DNA of 64,000 bases from Bombella apis (GTDB lineage Bacteria; Pseudomonadota; Alphaproteobacteria; Acetobacterales; Acetobacteraceae). Numbering within the stretch: position 1 is the first letter of the stretch; every line of letters begins with the position of its first letter. Positions 26,273 to 34,525 of the stretch are shown here, piece by piece. Made by a program: the position numbers and the translations under genes. A model generated the notes under the pieces. The model worked only from the letters and a program-made list of their open reading frames with translations, did no database searches and was not told the DNA's origin. The DNA lies in the NCBI RefSeq assembly GCF_018221685.1, contig NZ_JAGJTM010000004.1:796622-860621 (forward strand), read 5' to 3'.

Positions 26273-26593
26273 ATGTCAGATAATGAGAATCAAAAACCTG
26301 AGGATATGTCTTCTGACGAAGAAAGGAGAGAAATAGAGGAGTTTAACAGGAAACATCATAAATTCGTGGAATTCACGAAGAAGGTAGGTGTAAAGGATGA
26401 GTGCCCTTGCTGTGGACAGTCTGTAAATAAAATTTTCCTTGGTTACAGAAGTCAAATGCCAGTAGTTCCTGTTAGCACCCTTGGAAAGTATTATCCTGCT
26501 TATGCGGGAGCATGTACGAATTGTGGTTTTGTTTCTACATTTTTTGCGCCGGTAGTTGATAAGAAAATCCAAGAGGACGAATCCAGTGAGTAA
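26273..26593 (+). CDS. Small protein with paired zinc-ribbon cysteines
   Basis: A 106-residue acidic protein starting MSDNENQKPEDMSSDEERRE with AGGAAAG upstream. CPCCGQ and CTNCGF, separated by ~45 residues, form a likely zinc ribbon. It follows the repressor on the same strand with 34 bp between and overlaps the next gene. Function unknown; a lysogenic accessory gene by position. Confidence 0.6.
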   Translation: MSDNENQKPEDMSSDEERREIEEFNRKHHKFVEFTKKVGVKDECPCCGQSVNKIFLGYRSQMPVVPVSTLGKYYPAYAGACTNCGFVSTFFAPVVDKKIQEDESSE

Positions 26594-26975
26594 TGATCGT
26601 TCAGTCTTGAAAATCGATGAGCATCCAGAATTTCGTCCAGTGGGTAATAATTCATCAAACACCTTGCCTCCCGGTGGCGGGCCACCATATAATGGAGATA
26701 TGGAACGGCGTGTATCAAATCTTGAAGATAAAATGGAGAATGTACAGAAGACATTATCGAGTATCCTTGTTACATTAGCTAAAATTGAAAGCTGTATGGC
26801 AACAAAGGAAGAAATTCATGCGGTGGAAATTTCATTAACAGAGGTTAAAGCCAGAGTTAATAGTTTGCCAACGTTAGCGAAAATATCTACGATTGCCGGT
26901 ATAGCGTCTTTGGTTGTTCCATTACTTCTGGCCGTTTCCATGGCTCTCCTTCACCATTATACTAAGCTAATTTGA
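26586..26975 (+). CDS. Coiled-coil membrane-anchored small protein
   Basis: A 129-residue protein using a GTG at 26586 with AGAGGA upstream, eight bases inside the preceding gene. Residues ~40-95 form a coiled coil (MERRVSNLEDKMENVQKTLS), and the C-terminus carries a single membrane helix (IAGIASLVVPLLLAVSMALL). The shape resembles phage hemolysin-XhlA-like or small membrane accessory proteins. A terminator follows. Confidence 0.55.
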   Translation: MSNDRSVLKIDEHPEFRPVGNNSSNTLPPGGGPPYNGDMERRVSNLEDKMENVQKTLSSILVTLAKIESCMATKEEIHAVEISLTEVKARVNSLPTLAKISTIAGIASLVVPLLLAVSMALLHHYTKLI

Positions 26976-27007
26976 ATTTCTTAAATAAGTTCTATTTTTT
27001 TTCTAAG

Positions 27008-27029
27008 CCGCCCTTCGGGGCGGTTTTTT
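27008..27029 (+). terminator. Rho-independent terminator
   Basis: Stem CCGCCC/GGGCGG with a TTCG loop followed by six T. It ends the repressor operon. Confidence 0.85.
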
Positions 27030-27080
27030 GTGCCTTTTGCATAAGAAAATTATAGACAGGTTGTAGGAAAAATCATCTAT

Positions 27081-27133
27081 ATTGGAAATATCCTAAATTA
27101 TTGCTTGACTTTAGGATATTTCCTAACCATATT
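27081..27133 (+). promoter_or_regulatory. Promoter of the rightward recT-int operon with two repressor operators
   Basis: Operators ATTGGAAATATCCTAA (27081-27096) and the perfect palindrome TTAGGATATTTCCTAA (27111-27126). TTGACT at 27105-27110 and CATATT at 27128-27133 are -35 and -10 candidates with 17-bp spacing, so the palindrome fills the spacer. Repression by the CI-type protein is inferred. Confidence 0.6.
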
Positions 27134-27168
27134 CACCTCAGGCACCACACAAACACGGAGGTGATGAG

Positions 27169-27399
27169 GTGGATATTCTAAATCCAGAGAAGCAGCTTGA
27201 ATACGCAGGGCAGCTCCTGCGTGACGAGGCACGCAGTGAGAACCCTAAGCGGTGCGTTGCTGCTATAAGTGCTGCTTATGAGATTCTTGAAACAGCCCAG
27301 ATGAATCTTACGATGCAGAAAAACGTGCGCCTTTGTCTGAGGATTTCCCTTTGCGGGCTGTCCCACAGTTTCCTCATTCTGAGGGGGGAAGCATCATGA
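27169..27399 (+). CDS. Small early phage protein, unrecognised
   Basis: A 76-residue protein with a GTG start at 27169, preceded by GGAGGTGAT. Helical throughout (LEYAGQLLRDEARSE, AAISAAYEILETAQMN). First gene of the rightward operon. Its stop overlaps the next start (ATGA). Confidence 0.55.
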   Translation: MDILNPEKQLEYAGQLLRDEARSENPKRCVAAISAAYEILETAQMNLTMQKNVRLCLRISLCGLSHSFLILRGEAS

Positions 27400-27689
27400 G
27401 CACAGAGACCAGACAGGCAGCCCTTTCCCGCATCAAAGCGGCCCATGACGAGCTGGAAATCGTCTCTGACGGAACGGGCCTGACACTGGCCGAGCAGAAC
27501 GAGCTGACGAACACCATGCTGACCCTCGATAACCTGATCGACAGCCTGACCTGCCCATATGAGCGCAACGAGCCGATCACGGAGGCCTCGTTCCCGGCGA
27601 TCGGGCCTTTCAACACGGCGGCACTTTCTGAGGTTCTGGCTGGCCTTTCAGTCGCTGCCCTTTCAGTACGTGCGGGGAATGAGCCATGA
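27396..27689 (+). CDS. Small early phage protein, unrecognised
   Basis: A 97-residue acidic protein starting MSTETRQAALSRIKAAHDEL, helical. The start at 27396 overlaps the preceding stop by four bases. The next gene overlaps in the same way. No family recognised. Confidence 0.6.
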   Translation: MSTETRQAALSRIKAAHDELEIVSDGTGLTLAEQNELTNTMLTLDNLIDSLTCPYERNEPITEASFPAIGPFNTAALSEVLAGLSVAALSVRAGNEP

Positions 27690-28012
27690 GCCTTATCTCC
27701 GAGCAGATCGCCCATCAGAACCGTCCGACTGACAACGGCCTGCTGGAGCGTGTCGAACGGGACCGTCATCCGTCATCATTCGCTGTGCTGGCCCTGATAA
27801 GCCGTGTAGCGGATATTCTGGAAAGAAATGACTATACCAGTGAGCGCATGGAAGACGAGCACTATGTGGCTTTCACGGCACTGGACACGCTCAGGGGGAA
27901 GATGTCTCAATCCCTTTATGAGGATGAAATGGGCATCACAGACATGAATAAACGGCAGGACGAAATCGGAGCTTATTACGACAGGCGCCTTGCCGAGGCC
28001 ATGGGCAAGTAA
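27686..28012 (+). CDS. Small early phage protein, unrecognised
   Basis: A 108-residue helical protein (VLALISRVADILERNDYTSE...). Four-base overlap with the gene before. GC and codon use match neighbours. No family recognised. Confidence 0.6.
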   Translation: MSLISEQIAHQNRPTDNGLLERVERDRHPSSFAVLALISRVADILERNDYTSERMEDEHYVAFTALDTLRGKMSQSLYEDEMGITDMNKRQDEIGAYYDRRLAEAMGK

Positions 28013-28049
28013 AGCTCAAAAACGTCAAGTAAAACGAGGATTTTTTGAG

Positions 28050-28274
28050 ATGCTGAAAGAAGCAAACGGGATGGCTGTGCCAAAATTTGACGTGTTCCTA
28101 CCTGAATTTCCAGCAATTTCAGCAGAGAAGCAGAAAGAGCTGAAATCAACAGTTACCGGAGAACTCTTCTCTTTCCATGCATTCAGAATGATGGGCCGCA
28201 ACGATCTGGCAGAACACTGCCAGAAACGGGTGATGGATGCCCTGGCCGAGCTGATCGAGGCGGGAGCTCTATGA
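28050..28274 (+). CDS. Small early phage protein, unrecognised
   Basis: A 74-residue protein beginning MLKEANGMAVPKFDVFLPEF. A longer version from the ATG at 27990 is possible but would overlap the previous gene by 23 bases; the start at 28050 was preferred. The C-terminus is helical. Overlaps the next gene by four bases. Confidence 0.5.
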   Translation: MLKEANGMAVPKFDVFLPEFPAISAEKQKELKSTVTGELFSFHAFRMMGRNDLAEHCQKRVMDALAELIEAGAL

Positions 28275-28723
28275 TGGCAAACCTCATTTCCATCATCAAC
28301 GATAATCACGGCACGCTGAAACGGGCGATCGACGATTATATCCCGCTGCTGACACAGGCCAGACAGGCCAATGACATTCTCCCGGCAGCCGTACAGCTCC
28401 ATGAAGTTCTGGGCCAGATCGAAGCCATTGCGAAGGCAGCGAGAACCGACATCAAGGCCGCCATTGTCAGTCGGATGCTGGAGGATGGCGAGTTTCAGGT
28501 GGACGCAGGACCATACACGGCAAGCATCCGCAAGGGCGCTACCCGTGCCGTGGTCATGGATGAAAAGGCCCTGAGAGAGACTGCTCCTGAACTGTTCAAG
28601 CCCCAGCCAGACAAGGTCGATACCCGCCTGCTGGGACAGGCCCTGAAGGTCAGACCAGAACTGGCAGGGGCACAGCTGGTCGAGGGCGAGCCGACAATCA
28701 CAATCAAGGGAAAGACGAAATGA
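28271..28723 (+). CDS. Phage recombination-operon protein (RecT-associated, unknown)
   Basis: A 150-residue protein. The first half is helical (HGTLKRAIDDYIPLLTQARQ and QIEAIAKAARTDIKAAIVSR), and the second half has GEFQVDAGPYTASIRKGATR. Size and linkage to recT resemble small accessory proteins of phage recombination operons, but I cannot name the family. It overlaps recT by four bases. Confidence 0.6.
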   Translation: MMANLISIINDNHGTLKRAIDDYIPLLTQARQANDILPAAVQLHEVLGQIEAIAKAARTDIKAAIVSRMLEDGEFQVDAGPYTASIRKGATRAVVMDEKALRETAPELFKPQPDKVDTRLLGQALKVRPELAGAQLVEGEPTITIKGKTK

Positions 28724-29574
28724 GCAATGAAATCATAACATCCACTCACGGCAATAGCCTGACCATCAACGGGATGGGGGAGGCATTCGAGCTGGCTAAG
28801 GCAATGGCTTCTGCAAAAATGGTTCCGCAGTGCCTCCAGGGCAGCCCCGGGGACTGCCTCATGGTCATCGAGCAGGCCATGCGCTGGCGGATGAGCCCCT
28901 TTGCCGTGGCGCAGGCAACTAGCGTGGTCAAGGGCAAGCTGTGCTTTGAAGGCAAGCTGGTCTCTGCCGCCATCCAGAGCAGTGGTGTGCTGGATGGGCG
29001 TCTGAATTATGAGTTCACTGGGGATGGGAAGGAACGGATGGTCATCTGTTCCGGCACGATCAGGGGAGAAAAGAAGCCCCGTACGGTTGAAGTAACCCTG
29101 GAGGCTGCCCGCACGGAAAATGTCTGGTGGAGCAAAACGCCTGACCAGATGTTGGCCTATCATTCCTCCCGTGTCTGGGCCAGACGGCATGCGCCGGAAG
29201 TCATGCTGGGCGTCTATTCTCCTGAGGAGTTTGATACTCCATCGAACCATAATCGGCAGCAGTCCGATGATGTCATTGATGTTGAAGAAGATCCACGCCC
29301 TCAGAAGCAGGCAACTCCCGAGAAGGACAAGGAAGAAAAGGAGAAGAATGCAAAGAATTTGGCTGATGAACTGATAAATCGTGTTCAGGCATCAAAAACA
29401 TTGCCTCAGCTTGAAAACCTTATCGGCAGTCCGAACTACAATAAATATCTGTCTGAAGTCCGCAAGGTTCTTCCCAAATGGGCAAGCACTGTTGAAGACA
29501 ATGTCGAGGTTGTCAGAACCCGCCTTCAGAATACGGATCATCAGAATGACGCCATGCAGGAGATGCCGGAATGA
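28720..29574 (+). CDS. recT: RecT-family single-strand annealing protein
   Basis: A 284-residue protein. MGEAFELAKAMASAKMVPQC, GDCLMVIEQAMRWRMSPFAV and KLCFEGKLVSAAI are the core blocks of the RecT/Redbeta superfamily, with ARTENVWWSKTPDQMLAYHS and VWARRHAPEVMLGVYSPEE after. The C-terminal ~80 residues are charged and variable. No separate exonuclease partner (RecE or YqaJ) is seen in this operon; the VRR-NUC protein on the other strand could serve, which is speculation. Confidence 0.85.
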   Translation: MSNEIITSTHGNSLTINGMGEAFELAKAMASAKMVPQCLQGSPGDCLMVIEQAMRWRMSPFAVAQATSVVKGKLCFEGKLVSAAIQSSGVLDGRLNYEFTGDGKERMVICSGTIRGEKKPRTVEVTLEAARTENVWWSKTPDQMLAYHSSRVWARRHAPEVMLGVYSPEEFDTPSNHNRQQSDDVIDVEEDPRPQKQATPEKDKEEKEKNAKNLADELINRVQASKTLPQLENLIGSPNYNKYLSEVRKVLPKWASTVEDNVEVVRTRLQNTDHQNDAMQEMPE

Positions 29575-29759
29575 CAGGCCTCATCATTTGCCTGCTGGCA
29601 CTGTCTCACATTGGTGTTGGCTACTTCTGGCGCATCAGCCTTCTGCGGACGAGCAACGGATACCGCCCCGGCCTGACCAGCGCCGTGGTGTGCGTGACAC
29701 TCTGGCCGCTGATTGGCGCCGCTGAACTGAAAGAATGGGTACGGGAGAGAATGGCGTGA
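29571..29759 (+). CDS. Small membrane protein
   Basis: A 62-residue protein with hydrophobic segments at 3-20 and 37-50 and a basic C-terminus. Overlaps recT and the next gene by four bases each. Function unknown. Confidence 0.5.
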   Translation: MTGLIICLLALSHIGVGYFWRISLLRTSNGYRPGLTSAVVCVTLWPLIGAAELKEWVRERMA

Positions 29760-30118
29760 CGGCAACACCTGAACTTCTCACCATGAAGGACGTTCTGGCA
29801 CGCCTTCCAGTGGGCAGGACACGTCTGCTTCATCACCTGAAAACGGTTCCCTCATATGAGGGAACGCCTACCCATGGAAGGTGGGGAAGCAAATACATCT
29901 TCACGGAACAGCAATACGAAGCACTGAAGCAGAGCCTGTCATGCCCCTCAAACTCATCAAACGCCCAGGTTCGCCGTTCTGGTATATCGTTGGTACGGTC
30001 AACGGACAGCGCATACGAGAGAGCACAGGCACTACTGGGAAAAAGCGGGCGGAGGAATACCGGGCCAAGAGGGAAAGCCAGGCGTGGCACGAAAGCGTGT
30101 ATGGTGCCCGGTCGGTAG
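29756..30118 (+). CDS. Excisionase / AlpA-like HTH protein
   Basis: A 120-residue protein with GTG start at 29756 (GTGA overlap). TMKDVLARLPVGRTRLLHHL is a winged-HTH of the excisionase type, followed by GRWGSKYIFTEQQYEALKQS. The last ~60 residues are read in a different frame across the first 178 bp of the integrase gene, an overlap reminiscent of lambda xis-int, and are of low complexity. Confidence 0.65.
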   Translation: MTATPELLTMKDVLARLPVGRTRLLHHLKTVPSYEGTPTHGRWGSKYIFTEQQYEALKQSLSCPSNSSNAQVRRSGISLVRSTDSAYERAQALLGKSGRRNTGPRGKARRGTKACMVPGR

Positions 30119-31035
30119 TTACCTTTTCCCATGCCGTGGCGGCTTATCTGGAAGCAGAGGAAAGATCAGAGACAACCAAGTTTCATCTTTCCCGTCTTCT
30201 GGAGCATTTCAAGGAAACGAGGCTTGTTGATATTGCCCAGCCCCAGCTTGATGCAGCGTATGGGAAAATTCTCAGGGATGGAACGGGGGCCAGTCCAGCA
30301 ACGAAGATCAGGGGCGTCCTTACGCCGTTACGGGCCGTGCTTGAATTCGCCGCCATCCGTCGCTGGTGTGACCGCCCGGCATTTGACCGGCCCAAGGTGC
30401 AGAAAACCCGGACTGTCTTCCTGTTGCCTGAAGAGGTCAGAGATATCATCAGGAATGCAGATGATCATCTTCAGCCTCTGCTGGTCTTTCTCATTGGGAC
30501 AGGAGCCAGAGCATCTGAGGCTCTGGAACTGGACTGGAACAAAGTTGACCTGAAAGGCCGACGTGCCACCCTATGGCAGAAGCAGGGGACAGAGAGGCGG
30601 GTTAAACTTCCATCAGTCGTGATGACCGCCTTACATTCATTGCCACATAGGCAGGGACGTGTGTTCCGCCCTGTCCATCATGGCAGGGTTACGGATGGAT
30701 ACAGCGACAACGGCAGGACCAGCGGCGGCCAGTTCAAGAAGGGCTGGGCAGGGGCCTGTCGTCGGGCAGGTATGCCAGGGCATGAACGTGTGTGGGTGCC
30801 TGTAGGCCAGAGCATCGAACGGAGGCAGTTCGTCCCTGACCATACACCGCATGACCTGCGCCATACATGGGCAACATGGCATTATTGCCTGCATCGTGAT
30901 CTGTTGAGACTGAAAGAGGAAGGGGGATGGGAGAGCATCACGGTCGTGACCCGTTACGCCAAGACCATGCCTGACGTGTATGGCGATGAGATCAGGGCCT
31001 TTCTGGAGAGTGACTTCTCAGAATTAACTGATTGA
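29941..31035 (+). CDS. Prophage tyrosine integrase
   Basis: A 364-residue protein starting MPLKLIKRPGSPFWYIVGTV. N-terminal arm-binding domain, core-binding domain, then catalytic domain with Arg190 (GTGARASEALELDW), His304/Arg307 (HDLRHTW) and Tyr339 (VTRYAKT). Full set of catalytic residues. It ends 76 bp before the tRNA-Val-like attachment sequence at 31112, so this is probably the integrase of the left prophage. Confidence 0.9.
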   Translation: MPLKLIKRPGSPFWYIVGTVNGQRIRESTGTTGKKRAEEYRAKRESQAWHESVYGARSVVTFSHAVAAYLEAEERSETTKFHLSRLLEHFKETRLVDIAQPQLDAAYGKILRDGTGASPATKIRGVLTPLRAVLEFAAIRRWCDRPAFDRPKVQKTRTVFLLPEEVRDIIRNADDHLQPLLVFLIGTGARASEALELDWNKVDLKGRRATLWQKQGTERRVKLPSVVMTALHSLPHRQGRVFRPVHHGRVTDGYSDNGRTSGGQFKKGWAGACRRAGMPGHERVWVPVGQSIERRQFVPDHTPHDLRHTWATWHYCLHRDLLRLKEEGGWESITVVTRYAKTMPDVYGDEIRAFLESDFSELTD

Positions 31036-31111
31036 CGCACAACTGACACACTTTCATTTCCTCTTCTGCTGCAATCGGCAGAAAATAAAGGAAAATTAGG
31101 CTGTGGCTCCT

Positions 31112-31175
31112 GCCTTCACACGGCAGGGGTCACAGGTTCAATCCCTGTCGCATCCACCATGGATTTCCCGGAAAA
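31112..31175 (+). repeat. Attachment-site copy: 3' half of a tRNA-Val(CAC)-like gene
   Basis: GCCTTCACACGGCAGG is the 3' side of an anticodon arm with CAC in the anticodon position, followed by a T-arm and GCATCCACCA. No D-arm or 5' acceptor precedes it. The sequence repeats at 51985-52048 with about four mismatches in 64 bp, extending past CCA to GGATTTCCC. It separates the left prophage from the next island. Confidence 0.75.
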
Positions 31176-31284
31176 CTGCCGTTTTTCGCTATCCCGAGAC
31201 AGAGCATCTCTTAGCGATTGACCCAAATTTGACCCAGGTTTAACCGTTTTTGTGGTCATAAGAGTGGGTCAGGGAGAAGCTTGG

Positions 31285-32481
31285 ATGGCTTTTATTGCCC
31301 TGTCCGTGGCAGCTCGGAAGAAGCTGAAACGTCGTCTGGAAAAACATGCAGGGCTTCGCCTGCGAGGGAGTGTGACCATAGAAGCGCGCGTTAGCGTCCA
31401 GGGTCGGCGTCTTGCGAGGAGTTTTTCTGACAGTTCCGATATTTTCACCAACCTGGATGCCGCCATCGCTTGGCAAGCCGTTCAAAAGGCGTCTCAGGAC
31501 GTTCCACAAGGTGTTTGCCAGCCAGTCGTTTCACCGCCTGATCCTGTTCCTGTGGAGACTGTTTCTTCGTCTTCCCCCTTTGCCGAATGGACAGTGGCTG
31601 ATCTTCTGAGAAAGTTTGGGCAGTATCATATCGAACAGGGGAAAGTCAGTTACGTGTCCCATATTTCCTCGTTTCTCAAACGCTGGAAAAATCTTCCCCT
31701 TGTGCAGTGCAAGTTGGGCACATTGCGCGCGGTTCATATTCGCCAGTTTCGTGAGAGCATGAAGGAAAGGGGATTATGTGCTGCAACGATCAACAAACGG
31801 ATCGGGTTGATTGAAGTTGCCATCAATTTTCTGAATCGCGAACACGATGCTGAGCTGACCAACTATGCTTCTTCAGATTACGTCGCCCATATCAAGAATG
31901 CCGACAAGCGCCGGAGCCGCCGCGTCAGTGATGAGGAGCTAACCCTCATCCTCCGCCATTTCAAAGGCCCTACAGCCAGACATGCAGCAGCCCTGATCCG
32001 TTTCTGCTTCCATCAGGGCACAAGACGCTCGGAAGCGTTCAACATGACCTGGGGCGACGTCGATTTTGACAACCACGCCATCCGCTTTCCCAAACACAAG
32101 ACGATGAATTACGACCAGGAACTTGGCGGGCAGGTTCGTGTCATGACCGGCAAGGCGCGGGACCTGCTGTTACGGCTCAGGGAGGAGGCAGGCCGTGTTA
32201 CCGCCTCCCAAAAGGTCTTCAATGCCTATGCAAGAGTGGATGGTTACAGCCTTGCCTTCAGGCGCGCGACCAAAGAGGCCGGACTGAAAGACATCCGCCT
32301 GCATGACCTCCGGCATGAGGCCACCCCGCGGATTGCCGCCCTCTGTGGCCATAATACCTCCCTCATCAAGCGTGTTACCGGCCATCGGGATGATGCCTCC
32401 CTGGCCCGCTATACCCATACAAGCACCAACAGCATAGCCATGCTCATGTCCAGGAATGCCATTCAGCATGAAGAACCATGA
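31285..32481 (+). CDS. Tyrosine recombinase/integrase of genomic island
   Basis: A 398-residue protein from ATG 31285 (MAFIALSVAARKKLKRRLEK) with AGGGAGAAG upstream. Catalytic Arg in HQGTRRSEAFNMTWGDVD, HDLRHEATPRIA, GHRDDASLARYTHTS with the Tyr. It starts ~110 bp after the attachment sequence, the usual place for an island integrase. It is paralogous to the broken recombinase that follows. Confidence 0.85.
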   Translation: MAFIALSVAARKKLKRRLEKHAGLRLRGSVTIEARVSVQGRRLARSFSDSSDIFTNLDAAIAWQAVQKASQDVPQGVCQPVVSPPDPVPVETVSSSSPFAEWTVADLLRKFGQYHIEQGKVSYVSHISSFLKRWKNLPLVQCKLGTLRAVHIRQFRESMKERGLCAATINKRIGLIEVAINFLNREHDAELTNYASSDYVAHIKNADKRRSRRVSDEELTLILRHFKGPTARHAAALIRFCFHQGTRRSEAFNMTWGDVDFDNHAIRFPKHKTMNYDQELGGQVRVMTGKARDLLLRLREEAGRVTASQKVFNAYARVDGYSLAFRRATKEAGLKDIRLHDLRHEATPRIAALCGHNTSLIKRVTGHRDDASLARYTHTSTNSIAMLMSRNAIQHEEP

Positions 32482-32614
32482 ATGCGCATCCATTTCTTCA
32501 ATAAACTGCAACGGAAATTTAGGGTAAACTGAAAAAAGTGCTTTTTTTGTAAGTTTATTATTCCATACCTTTGTCTCAAATAAAGATTTTGTCTGAGACA
32601 ACTGGGGAAAAGCC

Positions 32615-33993
32615 TTGCCTGGACCTGCCAACAAATATGAAGGGACTGTTTTCCCCGCTGGTATGCGCCAGCGGGGGAAGACGGCCATTCAGGCACGGTT
32701 CAGCTTTCAGGGGAAGCGTCATGAGAGAACCTTCTCATCCGGACGAACCCTACAGGACAACCTGAAGACGGCCATGCGCTGGCAGGCTGCACAGAAAGAG
32801 GAATTGAAGCTTCGTTCATCCCGGGATCATGGCAGCGTCAAATTTTGCGGAATGACCCTGGAGAGCGGGCTGAGACTACTGGACCTTCATTATCGGGCTG
32901 AGAAAAAAACCAGCTATCAGGGCTATATCGCCTTCCTGCTTCAGAACCCGGAGCAATTTCCCCTTCTGCGCATCCCCCTGGAAGACCTGCAACGCAGTGA
33001 CATCACGAAATTCAGAAAGGACATGCAGGCTCCCTATACGGTGCCTGCAGGGCAAGCCTTTTTACGGGGACGGGCCCGCGTGAAGGGTAAAAGACCACTC
33101 AGGGAAAAAACGCGTTCCCGGGCGACGGTCAATAAATACATCAACCTGCTTTCCGTCGTCATTGATCACCTCAATGAGGAGCATGACGCCGATTTTGAAA
33201 ATGTCGTAAAGACCGTCAGGAAACTCAAGGGCGCTGACAGGAAACGAAAGCACCGCGTTAAGGATGACGAGTTTGCCGCCATCCTGTCCCACATCCCCGC
33301 GCAGGATGCTTCCGATATCGTGGAATTTTTCACCTTTTCCCTCAATCAGGGCACAAGGCGGCAGGAAACCTTCAATCTGACATGGGGTGATGTCGATCCT
33401 GCCAATTACAGATTGACGCTTCCCCATCACAAGACCGAGGCCCATGACGACGAGGAAGGCGGACAAATCCGCACGCTTACCCGGGCAGCGTGTGAACAGA
33501 TTCAGCGTTTGAGACAGCACTATAAGGCAGTCCATGGCCGGGCACCCGACCCGGAAGCACGCATTTTCACCCGCTATCAAACCGAAGCCACATACAGCAA
33601 GATATTTGCCAGGGCAGCACGGGAAGCCGGGTTGCAGGACATTCGTCTGCATGATCTGAGACATGAGGCGACAACGCGCATTGCCCGTGACTGTCGCTAT
33701 AACAGCACCCTGACCAAAAGCTATACCGCCACAAGGATGAACGCTCCCTGGCCCGCTACTCCCATGCCAGTCCCCGGGATATTCATGACACCGTGCAGCA
33801 GTTACAGGTCTAGAACGGCCGGGACGGACAGGCAGCGCAACAGGGATCGTCTCCTCCTTCCGATACTGCCGTGCTGGAAGCTGACCAGAAAGAGCAGACA
33901 GCTCTTGCGAACCTGATTGAGCGCATCAGAAATGATAAAAAATCCAAATCCCTTCTTGTAAATTTCTTCACATCTCTCTCTGACAGCCTGTGA
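32615..33993 (+). pseudogene. Second tyrosine recombinase, frameshifted with downstream stop
   Basis: The frame from 32615 codes a normal recombinase through NQGTRRQETFNLTWGDVD and HDLRHEATTRIA, but after TLTK near 33725 the sense continues in another frame (GHKDERSLARYSHAS, with the catalytic Tyr at ~33757). One base has been lost. In that frame a TAG at 33811 interrupts, and protein-like sequence goes on to a TGA at 33993 (LEADQKEQTALANLIERIRN). The unshifted frame runs on without sense to 33916 and lacks the catalytic Tyr. Paralogous to the upstream gene, with 134 bp between. Confidence 0.75.
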
Positions 33994-34102
33994 TTTTGAA
34001 GCTGCATTTCTCCTTCATGTAACGATGTTCTTCTGTTTCGTGTCCGACCTTCCGTAACTTTATGCCAGCGGTCTGATTTGTTGCACAAATCAGAGCTGAC
34101 CA

Positions 34103-34129
34103 GGGGGGATACTCCCCCCGTGGACCCCC
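34103..34129 (+). promoter_or_regulatory. Candidate oriT-like hairpin upstream of mobC
   Basis: Perfect 7-bp stem GGGGGGA/TCCCCCC with a 3-base loop, then GTGGACCCCC, ending 19 bp before mobC. The same layout occurs before the other mobC at 40975-41001 (7-bp stem, 3-base loop, GTTGACCCCC). Two independent copies at the same place suggest a nick or mobilization-protein site; experimental class is unknown. Confidence 0.45.
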
Positions 34130-34147
34130 TGAACACGGAGGAACGGC

Positions 34148-34525
34148 ATGAAGGGAATAAAAGAACAAAGCAGCAGCATGGGCATACGCATCACGCCCAC
34201 GCAGGCCCGGCAATGGAGGATGGCGGCTCTCAGAGCAGGTCACAAAACCCTGTCCAGCTGGTTGAGGAGTCTAGCCAGTCAGGCTGCCCGAACTGGCGAC
34301 ACAGGCCGGGAGCTGGCCACGGAGCTTGCCGCCCTGCGTACGGAGCTGGGACGGATCGGCAACAACCTGAATCAGCTCACACGCTACAGCCACCAGCAGG
34401 GCCAGATGCAGGATGTGGAAGCCTGTCTGCAAGAGGTCCGGCAGGCAGCCCGGAGTGCCCATGCTGCATTGCAAAAACTGACCGGAACGCCTCGTGCCGG
34501 AACATCAGCCCATGATCATCAATAG
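34148..34525 (+). CDS. mobC: MobC-like mobilization protein
   Basis: A 125-residue protein. GIRITPTQARQWRMAALRAG then LSSWLRSLA is a ribbon-helix-helix-like start, and LAALRTELGRIGNNLNQLTR is the GNNLNQ motif of MobC proteins, which help relaxase open oriT. It overlaps the relaxase start and follows the hairpin by ~20 bp. Confidence 0.85.
   Translation: MKGIKEQSSSMGIRITPTQARQWRMAALRAGHKTLSSWLRSLASQAARTGDTGRELATELAALRTELGRIGNNLNQLTRYSHQQGQMQDVEACLQEVRQAARSAHAALQKLTGTPRAGTSAHDHQ

Noticed and set aside
1..31035. Diversity-generating retroelement, expected by analogy with phage BPP-1
   Set aside because: No reverse transcriptase and no template/variable repeat pair with adenine-directed differences. 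The repeated segments (1684, 5148, 54175, 63542) differ by scattered ordinary changes.
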